Shown here: positions 1 to 6,517 of the stretch, piece by piece | Position numbering within the stretch: position 1 is the stretch's first letter | Layout: the number at the start of each line of letters is the position of its first letter | Source of the DNA: Gammaproteobacteria bacterium RBG_16_57_12 | Lineage (GTDB): Bacteria > Pseudomonadota > Gammaproteobacteria > RBG-16-57-12 | Direction: 5' to 3' | DNA length: 6,517 nt | Assembly (NCBI GenBank): GCA_001801365.1 | Contig: MGXL01000049.1 | Span: 1 to 6,517 of the forward strand | The notes under the pieces: generated by a model | Seen by the model: only the letters and a program-made list of their open reading frames with translations | What the model was told of the DNA's origin: nothing | Database searches by the model: none | Translations under genes and position numbers: made by a program

Positions 1-6
1 AAAGGA
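1..6 (+). promoter_or_regulatory. Ribosome binding site of the cytochrome c4 gene
   Basis: The purine-rich AAAGGA lies 8 bases before the ATG at 15. An in-frame TTG at 9 is only 2 bases away, too close to be used, and the ATG at 18 is slightly far. This favours 15 as the start. The promoter must lie upstream of the window. Confidence 0.6.
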
Positions 7-14
7 TCTTGTCT

Positions 15-626
15 ATGATGAGAAAAATATTAACTGCAGCAGCCCTGTTCACCCTGTTCACACATGTCTACGCGGCGGGTGACCCCGCCGCCGGCCAGGA
101 AAAATCCGCCGCCTGCCAGGGATGTCACGGTGAAGATGGCAACAGCCCGAGCGCGGATTTCCCGTCACTCGCCGGACAAAATGCCACCTATATCATCAAA
201 CAGTTGAAAAATTTCAAGGATGGCAATCGCAGCAATGAAACCATGAGCGCGATGGCTGCCATGCTGGAAGATCAGGATATGGCGGACATCGCCGCCTATT
301 TCTCATCAAAGAAAGGCGTCACAACGGGCTCCGGCGCACCCAAGGAAGTCCTCAATCGCGGCCGCCTGCTGTATAAGGGCGGCAACAAAAAGGAGGGGAT
401 GGCCGCCTGCGCGGGTTGTCATGGCGCCAAAGGCACCGGTAACGGTCCGGCCGGCTTCCCGGCGCTGGCGGGACAGCATGCCGATTATATTGAACGGCAA
501 CTGCTTGCCTTCAAGACCGAGGAGCGCAAAAATGACATGAATCACATGATGCGCGACATTTCCTTCAAGCTGACCAGCAACGATATGAAGGCGGTAGCGG
601 CCTATCTGACCACTCTCACACCCTGA
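15..626 (+). CDS. Cytochrome c4, periplasmic dihaem c-type cytochrome
   Basis: This is a 203-residue exported electron carrier of the cytochrome c4 family, which passes electrons between respiratory complexes and terminal oxidases. The N-terminus is a Sec signal peptide (MMRK, then a hydrophobic stretch), probably cleaved at VYA-AGD near residue 20. Two homologous cytochrome domains follow. Domain 1 has the haem-attachment motif CQGCH at residues 34-38 and domain 2 has CAGCH at 132-136. Each is followed by a FPxLAGQ segment (FPSLAGQ, FPALAGQ) and a 'Y..[RK]QL..FK' helix, as expected of an internal duplication. Comparison with remembered Pseudomonas c4 suggests that the distal methionine ligands are Met80 (in the MSAMAAML segment) and Met179 (in NHMMRD). 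The length is normal for the family. The gene ends at a strong terminator and is convergent with the next gene. Both haem sites are intact and nothing suggests a broken gene. Confidence 0.95.
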   Translation: MMRKILTAAALFTLFTHVYAAGDPAAGQEKSAACQGCHGEDGNSPSADFPSLAGQNATYIIKQLKNFKDGNRSNETMSAMAAMLEDQDMADIAAYFSSKKGVTTGSGAPKEVLNRGRLLYKGGNKKEGMAACAGCHGAKGTGNGPAGFPALAGQHADYIERQLLAFKTEERKNDMNHMMRDISFKLTSNDMKAVAAYLTTLTP

Positions 627-640
627 GGCCAGGGTTCCAT

Positions 641-673
641 ATAAAAAAGGCAGCCGGCGGCTGCCTTTTTTAT
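641..673. terminator. Bidirectional Rho-independent terminator
   Basis: GGCAGCC (649-655) pairs with GGCTGCC (659-665) around a 3-base GGC loop. The stem is extended by A-T pairs: A643-A648 with T666-T671, plus one more pair of each kind outside, giving about 15 base pairs in all. The A-tract on one side and T-tract on the other make it a U-tailed terminator on both strands. It sits between the stops of cytochrome c4 (626) and the convergent cNMP-domain gene (688), so it probably ends both transcripts. Confidence 0.92.
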
Positions 674-687
674 GTCTGGAGACAAAC

Positions 688-1179
688 CTATTTCTTGCCC
701 TTCCCGTAGATATAACGGGAAAAGGTCGCCACATCACTGCTGACGCGGCGCACCAGATGATCCAGACTGATGATGGCGTGCTCCAGCAGATTCACCGCGA
801 TATAGGGATGCTCGACCCGCAGGCGCAAATAGAGCGGTCGCGACAATTTCAGCAGCAGGGTTTCCCCCGTGCCGGTGGCGCGCATTCTGACCGAGCGGGG
901 CTGACGGTCGAAAAACGACATCTCGCCCATCAGCTCGCCCTCCGACATGCGGCCGACCTCGGTCTCGGTGCCGCTTTCCTGATAATACAGGGCAGCCTCA
1001 CCCTTGATGACAAAATACAGGGCCTCGCCAACCTCGCCGATATCGGCGATGATCTCTCCCGGCGCCACCGTGACTGTCTCGGTATAATCCAGCAGGGTCT
1101 TCACTTCCTTGATCGTCAGCGATTCGCACAGATATTGCTGATTCAGGAAATTGGCCAAATCAATCTTTTCACTACTCAT
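688..1179 (-). CDS. Stand-alone cyclic-nucleotide-binding (CRP-like sensor) domain protein
   Basis: This is a 163-residue cytosolic protein made almost entirely of one cNMP-binding beta-roll. Characteristic segments are APGEIIADIGEVGE (about residues 39-52), ALYFVIKGEAALYY (53-66) and a phosphate-binding-cassette-like stretch, GEMSFFDRQPRSVRMRA (85-101). In the last, Glu86, Arg95 and Ser96 sit where CRP-family proteins hold the cyclic nucleotide. About 50 mostly helical residues follow, ending in a basic GKGKK tail. I see no helix-turn-helix, kinase or channel segment, so this is a sensor module rather than a complete CRP/FNR regulator. It probably acts through a protein partner, which is inference. 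ATG at 1179 is chosen over TTG at 1194 because a good ribosome binding site lies 6 bases before it and overlaps the TTG-started reading. The gene is convergent with cytochrome c4 and divergent from dsbA. The ligand (cAMP, cGMP, c-di-GMP or none) cannot be told from the sequence. Confidence 0.9.
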   Translation of the reverse strand: MSSEKIDLANFLNQQYLCESLTIKEVKTLLDYTETVTVAPGEIIADIGEVGEALYFVIKGEAALYYQESGTETEVGRMSEGELMGEMSFFDRQPRSVRMRATGTGETLLLKLSRPLYLRLRVEHPYIAVNLLEHAIISLDHLVRRVSSDVATFSRYIYGKGKK

Positions 1180-1185
1180 CAGGTG

Positions 1186-1192
1186 TCTCCTC
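1186..1192 (-). promoter_or_regulatory. Ribosome binding site of the cNMP-domain gene
   Basis: On the minus strand this reads GAGGAGA, a near-perfect Shine-Dalgarno sequence 6 bases before the ATG at 1179. It decides the start: the TTG codon at 1194 overlaps this site. Confidence 0.75.
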
Positions 1193-1234
1193 AAGGGGTC
1201 GTGAAATGCGCTGAGTGTCTATCAGTGGAGCATC

Positions 1235-1240
1235 ATTATA
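1235..1240 (-). promoter_or_regulatory. Candidate -10 element for the cNMP-domain gene
   Basis: The minus strand reads TATAAT, an exact sigma-70 -10 hexamer, about 55 bases upstream of the ATG at 1179. No good -35 hexamer is found 16-18 bases further upstream (AGGCTT-like at best) and there is no extended -10 TG. If real, the promoter is weak or depends on an activator. The position suits a short leader of about 50 bases. Confidence 0.35.
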
Positions 1241-1314
1241 CCTTCGTTTGATCGAACAAGCCTGTATTGCGTTTGTCATATGAATTGGATAGGCTCACTC
1301 AAATGCACCCATTC

Positions 1315-1319
1315 AGGAG
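1315..1319 (+). promoter_or_regulatory. Ribosome binding site of dsbA
   Basis: AGGAG lies 8 bases before the ATG at 1328. It selects this start over the in-frame ATG at 1280, which would place 16 polar residues in front of the signal peptide. Confidence 0.75.
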
Positions 1320-1327
1320 ACCGCTCA

Positions 1328-1966
1328 ATGCTCAGAAGACTGAGAACACTGGTAATTATGCTCCTAGCAACCCTGCTGACCGGCCCGCTCTTCGCCGCCG
1401 ATTTCGAAGAAGGGACCGATTATGAAACACTCAGTACCGCACAGCCCACCAGCACTGACAACAGGATCGAGGTGGTCGAGCTGTTCTGGTATGGCTGTCC
1501 TCATTGCAACCAACTGGAACCGCTCATTGAACCCTGGGTAAAAAAATTGTCCGGTGATGTGCAGTTTGTGCGCATCCCGGCCATACTCCGTCCCGAATGG
1601 GAGCTCCTGGCGCGCGCCTATTATGCCGCGGAGGTGCTGGGGGTCGTGGAGAAAACCCACCGGGCCTTGTTCAGCACCATACACGACGAAAAGCGCTTCC
1701 TGAGCAACGAGACCCAGGTGCGGGATTTCTTCGTAAAACAGGGCGTCAGCGAGCAGGATTTCACTCGGGCCTTTCAGTCGTTCGCCGTCAACAGCAAGGT
1801 CAAGCGCGCCCGTGATCTGACCAAACGTTATGGCTCGAATGGCGTACCGGACCTGATCATCAATGGCAAATACCGCACCAACGGCAGCCTGGCCCGCGGC
1901 AATGCCAATATGCTGAAAGTCGCCGATTACCTGATCGAGCAGGAACGCAAGGCCCGGACAAAATAA
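1328..1966 (+). CDS. dsbA: Thiol:disulfide interchange protein DsbA
   Basis: This 212-residue periplasmic oxidoreductase introduces disulfide bonds into newly exported proteins and is normally re-oxidised by the membrane protein DsbB, which is not in this window. A signal peptide (MLRRLR, then a hydrophobic core) probably ends at LFA-ADF near residue 23. The mature thioredoxin fold carries the active site CPHC at residues 57-60 within FWYGCPHC, the same dipeptide as in E. coli DsbA. The helical insert follows, then the cis-proline loop GVP at 172-174 and the conserved NGKY at 179-182. There are no other cysteines in the mature protein. The length matches the family. It is the first gene of a probable operon with the synthase-like gene 38 bases downstream. 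The divergent region upstream should hold its promoter, though I found no convincing -35/-10 pair there. Placement near cytochrome c4 recalls the arrangement in Pseudomonas. Confidence 0.96.
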   Translation: MLRRLRTLVIMLLATLLTGPLFAADFEEGTDYETLSTAQPTSTDNRIEVVELFWYGCPHCNQLEPLIEPWVKKLSGDVQFVRIPAILRPEWELLARAYYAAEVLGVVEKTHRALFSTIHDEKRFLSNETQVRDFFVKQGVSEQDFTRAFQSFAVNSKVKRARDLTKRYGSNGVPDLIINGKYRTNGSLARGNANMLKVADYLIEQERKARTK

Positions 1967-2004
1967 CCACCTGCCTCCAGGGCCGCAGACGGGACAACAC
2001 CTAA

Positions 2005-3636
<1,632 letters not shown>

Positions 3637-3644
3637 GAAATAAC

Positions 3645-3650
3645 AGGAAG
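3645..3650 (+). promoter_or_regulatory. Ribosome binding site of the diguanylate cyclase gene
   Basis: AGGAAG precedes the ATG at 3656 by 5 bases (7 bases if only AGGA is counted). An in-frame GTG at 3650 overlaps the site, so ATG 3656 is the likelier start. Confidence 0.65.
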
Positions 3651-3655
3651 TGACT

Positions 3656-5539
3656 ATGGCCGAAGACAAGACGCCTCAGCAGGAAATCGAACGCTGGAAG
3701 CAGAAATATTTTGCCGTGCTCGGCGAAAAGGATTCCGTTGACAAATCCCTCGCCGAGGGCGAAGCCCAACTGCGCCGCAGCCTTTCCCATCTCAGCCTGG
3801 CCACCGACGGCATTCATCCTGCCATGGACCCGCTGCTGCGCGAATTGCGCAATGCCATCCGCGATGGCAAGCCAAGCGCCACACTGCCGCCTCTGGTTGA
3901 GCAGGTTCTGGAGATATCATCAAAACTGGGCCAGGGCGCCGCTGCCAAACCGTCCGCCCCGGCCCAGGACATCCTGCTGGAACTGCTCGACAGCCTCAGG
4001 TTGCCGCGCGGCATGCAGCGCAAGGTCAAGGCCCTGCGCAATCGACTGCGTCAGGACGGGGACAGCCAGGCGACATCCGCGCTGGTCACACAACTCTCCG
4101 GGCTGATCGATGAGGCCCTGGCGCTACAGGCCGGCGTGGCCGGGATCCATGCCGAGGAATCGCCACAACCCGGCTTTTTTACCCGCCTGCTCGGTAACAG
4201 GCCGGACAAAGGCGATGCAATGGCATCCTCGCCGGCCTCGGACGGCGGCGCCCCCCGGCGTGAGCCGTCGCGGGAAACCGGTCATGATCATGACGATCTC
4301 GTCGCGCTGCTGAACAAAATCCACCTGCCCGGCACCGAGCAGACCCGGCACCTGCTGGAGCTGCGCCAGCGCCTGGAACAAGCGCCCGTGCAGAAGGAAA
4401 TTCCGGAGATCATCGACCAGTTGAGCGCCCTGCTCAGCCGTACTCATCAGCATCATACCGGGACCTACAGCCCCGATGAAGTGGCCATGATCCAGGACGT
4501 GCTATGCCAACTGCTGGAACGTCTGAATCTGCCGACCCAGTTTCATGCCGATCTGACACGGATCTGTGAACACCTCCAGGAAGAACTCGAGCCCCAGGCC
4601 CTGATGCCGCTGCTGGAGGAAATCGCACGGATCATCGACAAGGCCCATACCCTGTCGGAGGAGGAAAAGGCCGAACTGGAAGGCTTTCTCAAGAACATCA
4701 CCCAGAGCCTGCTGGAAATCGACCAGCACCTCCTGGGCACCAAGCAGGTCAGCCAGCAGGTCATGGAGGGCAGCCGCCGCCTGGATGTCTCCATGGAAGA
4801 GCAGGTACAGGGTATCGAGGCATCGGTACTGGCCGCCACCGACCTGCCCGAGCTTCGCAAGATCATCGAATCCCGCCTGAGCGCCATCCGCACTCACCTG
4901 GAACAGTTCCGCACCGACGAAGAGCAACGCTTCGCGCAGCTCGATCAGGAGTTTGACCAGTTACGCAGCCACTTGGCCGATGTCGAGCAGGAGTCGATTC
5001 ATTTGCGCCACAAGATCCTGGAGCAACACCAGCAGGCGCTGCGCGATCCCCTGACCGGCATCAGCAACCGCCTCGCCTATAACGAGCGTATCCATCATGA
5101 ATACCAGCGCTGGAAACGTTATCGGGACGAGCTCACCCTGCTGGTCTGGGATATCGACAATTTCAAAGCCATTAACGACCGGTTTGGCCATCATGCCGGC
5201 GACAAGGCGCTCAGGATCATCGCAACATTGTTATCCAAAAATATCCGCACCACCGATTTCGTGGCCCGTTACGGCGGTGAGGAATTCGTGATGCTGATGC
5301 CGAACACCACCCTGGAGAGCGCCCTGCCCGCCGCCGATAATCTGCGGATCACCATTGCACAGAGCGATTTTACCTACAATGGCATCCGAGTGCCGATCAC
5401 CATCTCGTGCGGTCTGGCGCAGTTTCGCGACGACGATACCGAAGACGATGTCTTCAAGCGCGCCGATGGCGCCCTCTATCAGGCCAAACACGCCGGCCGA
5501 GACAAATGCCTGACCGAACGTGATATCGTCACGGAATAA
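3656..5539 (+). CDS. GGDEF diguanylate cyclase with repeat-built helical N-terminal region
   Basis: This 627-residue protein has no signal peptide or membrane segment. It probably makes cyclic di-GMP from two GTP in the cytosol. The C-terminal GGDEF domain (about 464-620) looks complete. It opens with DPLTGISNR (464-472), has the metal-binding DIDNFKAINDRFGHHAGD (about 499-516) and the active-site variant GGEEF (540-544). It also carries the inhibitory-site motif RTTD (531-534), five residues before GGEEF, so product inhibition is expected. A charged coiled coil (about 415-463) leads into the domain. The N-terminal 400 residues are helical with no Pfam-style sensor I recognise. They contain three copies of LLxx[LI]xLP (110-117, 218-225, 286-293) in larger repeats, separated by a Pro/Ser/Asp-rich linker (about 160-212). 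The gene starts 19 bases after the synthase-like gene, so co-transcription is likely. From memory it resembles Pseudomonas PA5487 (DgcH), also found near dsbA. The input signal is unknown. Confidence 0.93.
   Translation: MAEDKTPQQEIERWKQKYFAVLGEKDSVDKSLAEGEAQLRRSLSHLSLATDGIHPAMDPLLRELRNAIRDGKPSATLPPLVEQVLEISSKLGQGAAAKPSAPAQDILLELLDSLRLPRGMQRKVKALRNRLRQDGDSQATSALVTQLSGLIDEALALQAGVAGIHAEESPQPGFFTRLLGNRPDKGDAMASSPASDGGAPRREPSRETGHDHDDLVALLNKIHLPGTEQTRHLLELRQRLEQAPVQKEIPEIIDQLSALLSRTHQHHTGTYSPDEVAMIQDVLCQLLERLNLPTQFHADLTRICEHLQEELEPQALMPLLEEIARIIDKAHTLSEEEKAELEGFLKNITQSLLEIDQHLLGTKQVSQQVMEGSRRLDVSMEEQVQGIEASVLAATDLPELRKIIESRLSAIRTHLEQFRTDEEQRFAQLDQEFDQLRSHLADVEQESIHLRHKILEQHQQALRDPLTGISNRLAYNERIHHEYQRWKRYRDELTLLVWDIDNFKAINDRFGHHAGDKALRIIATLLSKNIRTTDFVARYGGEEFVMLMPNTTLESALPAADNLRITIAQSDFTYNGIRVPITISCGLAQFRDDDTEDDVFKRADGALYQAKHAGRDKCLTERDIVTE
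3974..4645 (+). repeat. Diverged protein-level repeats in the diguanylate cyclase N-terminus
   Basis: Three units at 3974-4117, 4298-4441 and 4502-4645 encode similar stretches of about 48 residues. Each begins with LLDSLRLP, LLNKIHLP or LLERLNLP, continues with a helix of the type L-R-x-x-L, and ends with a leucine/isoleucine-rich helix (QLSGLIDEA, QLSALLSRT, EIARIIDKA). A fourth, partial unit without the LP motif seems to precede them at about 3821-3931: LRNAIRDG matches LRNRLRQDG of unit 1. The repeats are visible in protein only; the DNA copies have diverged. Confidence 0.6.
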
Positions 5540-5541
5540 TC

Positions 5542-5558
5542 ACCGCCCCCATTGCGGT
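5542..5558 (+). terminator. Weak hairpin after the cyclase gene, possible terminator
   Basis: ACCGC (5542-5546) pairs with GCGGT (5554-5558) around a 7-base loop, 3 bases after the stop codon. The stem is short and the following sequence has only a scattered T-run (CGTTTCT), so it is at best a weak or Rho-assisted terminator of the dsbA operon. Confidence 0.3.
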
Positions 5559-5703
5559 TGCCCATCGTTTCTAGTTGCAATTACAGGCTTTTACCACAAC
5601 AGCTTTGCTATTTTTCCCGAAACTTGGGCTGGCAAATGTAACGCTGGCAGTAAAATATTGCCTGAAACAAAAAAATTAATAATAAATCTAAAAAAAATGC
5701 CGA

Positions 5704-5715
5704 CGTATATATACG
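5704..5715. repeat. Perfect 12-base palindrome CGTATATATACG upstream of sucA
   Basis: The palindrome is exact. An alternative hairpin uses TGCCG (5698-5702) and CGGCA (5714-5718). It lies 45-56 bases before the sucA ATG, inside the likely promoter/leader region, so it could be an operator or a -10-proximal element. No regulator can be named from the sequence. Confidence 0.4.
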
Positions 5716-5759
5716 GCAAGACTTCATAATAACCATCACCCACAACTGATTCACGACCT

Positions 5760-6517
5760 ATGGATACCAAAACCAGACCAAAGACCATCGAGGAATTGTG
5801 GAGTAACTCCTATCTCGCCGAAGGCAATGCGCCGTATGTGGAAGCCCTGTATGAGGACTACCTCCAGGATCCGCAGCGGGTTGCCCCCGAGTGGCGCGCC
5901 TATTTTACCCAGCTGCAAAGCGCGGGCGACAGGGACTTGGTCCACTCACAGATCCGCGCCGCCGTCAGCGAGCTGACCCGCCAGCCCAGGAGTGCCGCGC
6001 CTGTCGCCGCCGGATCCAGAGATCTGCTGTTACAGGAAAAGCAGTTGCGGGTATCGCAACTCATCCATGCCTATCGAACCTACGGCCATCAGCAGGCCCA
6101 ATTCAATCCGCTGTGTCCGGATTCGCTCAAGGCGCCTGCTCTGCCGGAATTACAACTGGAATATCATGGCCTGAGTGAAACCGATCTGGACTGTGAATTC
6201 GACACCGGCATGCTGGCGGGCACTGAGCGCGCCAGCCTGCGTGACATCATCGCCATCCTGTGCAGGAACTATATGCGCAGTATCGGCGCGGAATACATGT
6301 ACATCCCCAACCCCCGGGAGAAGCGCTGGCTGTGTGAACGCCTAGAGCGCCCCGCCGGCATACCGGAATTCTCGAAGGAGGAAAAGCTCACTCTGCTGGA
6401 GCGGTTAACTGCGGCGGAAGGTCTGGAAGATTTTCTGCATAAGAAATATGTGGGGCAAAAGCGCTTTTCGCTGGAAGGCGGCGACGCCCTGATCCCCATG
6501 CTGGACGAACTGATCTG
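5760..6517 (+). CDS. sucA: 2-oxoglutarate dehydrogenase E1 component, 5' part (cut by window end)
   Basis: The first 252 codons of SucA run off the window with an open frame. SucA is the ThDP-dependent decarboxylase that starts the 2-oxoglutarate dehydrogenase reaction of the TCA cycle, passing succinyl groups to the lipoyl E2 (SucB). The N-terminal segment ELWSNSYLAEGNAPYVEALYEDYLQDP (11-38) is the E2-interacting region typical of the family. It is followed by QLIHAYRTYGHQQA (100-113), IGAEYMYI (175-182), LTAAEGLE (216-223) and KRFSLEGGDALIPML (234-248), all closely matching E. coli SucA. About a quarter of the usual length of roughly 930 residues is present; the ThDP-binding core lies beyond the edge. 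ATG 5760 is the first start codon after an in-frame TAA at 5730. There is no recognisable Shine-Dalgarno sequence before it, which is odd for a highly expressed gene. sucB and lpd would be expected downstream. Confidence 0.96.
   Translation, partial: MDTKTRPKTIEELWSNSYLAEGNAPYVEALYEDYLQDPQRVAPEWRAYFTQLQSAGDRDLVHSQIRAAVSELTRQPRSAAPVAAGSRDLLLQEKQLRVSQLIHAYRTYGHQQAQFNPLCPDSLKAPALPELQLEYHGLSETDLDCEFDTGMLAGTERASLRDIIAILCRNYMRSIGAEYMYIPNPREKRWLCERLERPAGIPEFSKEEKLTLLERLTAAEGLEDFLHKKYVGQKRFSLEGGDALIPMLDELI

Larger units (their letters stand above)
5540..5759. other. AT-rich intergenic region before sucA
   Basis: These 220 bases are noticeably richer in A and T than the genes on either side, especially at 5651-5698, with runs of seven to eight A. 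I see no convincing ORF. A short hairpin (5542-5558) lies just after the cyclase stop. A 7-base direct repeat, GCTGGCA, occurs at 5628 and 5643. A palindrome lies at 5704-5715. The region most likely holds the sucA promoter, but I cannot fix a clear -35/-10 pair. CATAAT at 5725-5730 is the nearest to a -10 and lacks a good -35. The A-tracts upstream could act as an UP element or bend DNA. Confidence 0.5.

Noticed and set aside
757..1251. Plus-strand open frame over the cNMP-domain gene
   Set aside because: The opposite strand encodes a recognisable cNMP beta-roll with a strong ribosome binding site; this frame has neither.
1248..1259. TTGATCGAACAA as an FNR/CRP-type operator between the cNMP gene and dsbA
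   Set aside because: The half sites TTG and CAA are 6 bases apart, not the 8 of an FNR box, and the second half site is incomplete.
1280..1327. Longer DsbA N-terminus starting at ATG 1280
   Set aside because: It would place a polar 16-residue extension before the signal peptide, and the ribosome binding site at 1315 points to ATG 1328.
5644..5662. Possible sigma-54 promoter (TGGCAG then TTGCC) before sucA
   Set aside because: The GG and GC doublets are separated by 12 bases instead of the required 10.
5702..5717. LexA (SOS) box at the AT-rich palindrome
   Set aside because: The required CTGT and ACAG ends are missing; only the TA-rich core is similar.
5520..5729. Plus-strand small open frame after the cyclase gene
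   Set aside because: It overlaps the cyclase end out of frame, has no ribosome binding site, and its composition follows the AT-rich non-coding sequence.

Overview
The window looks like ordinary chromosomal DNA of a GC-rich gammaproteobacterium. The evidence is a periplasmic dihaem cytochrome c4 next to dsbA, an AlsS-like thiamine-diphosphate enzyme, a cytosolic GGDEF protein and the start of a SucA-type 2-oxoglutarate dehydrogenase E1. From memory, Pseudomonas carries a similar c4 - dsbA - diguanylate cyclase neighbourhood (PA5490, PA5489, PA5487). The finer lineage cannot be read from this piece. I see no transposase, integrase, phage gene, tRNA, rRNA or CRISPR array.

Layout: (1) 15-626 (+), an exported dihaem cytochrome c4, ending at a strong bidirectional hairpin terminator at 641-673. 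(2) 688-1179 (-), a small stand-alone cyclic-nucleotide-binding-domain protein, convergent with c4 and sharing that terminator. (3) A divergent intergenic region at 1180-1327. (4) A probable three-gene (+) operon: dsbA (1328-1966), an acetolactate-synthase-like enzyme (2005-3636) and a 627-residue GGDEF diguanylate cyclase (3656-5539), with gaps of 38 and 19 bases. (5) An AT-rich 220-base intergenic region (5540-5759). (6) The 5' part of sucA (5760 to the window edge, cut off).

The genes do not form one obvious pathway. Cytochrome c4 and DsbA are both periplasmic: c4 carries electrons and DsbA makes disulfides. The acetolactate-synthase-like enzyme and SucA are both ThDP enzymes of central carbon metabolism, acting on pyruvate and 2-oxoglutarate. 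The cNMP-domain protein and the diguanylate cyclase are two nucleotide-signalling proteins on opposite strands, either side of dsbA and the synthase.

The most interesting item is the N-terminal half of the diguanylate cyclase. It appears to be built from three, perhaps four, diverged copies of a helical unit with the signature LL-x-x-[LI]-x-LP, joined to the GGDEF domain by a long coiled coil. I found no clearly new system; the remaining observations are modest.
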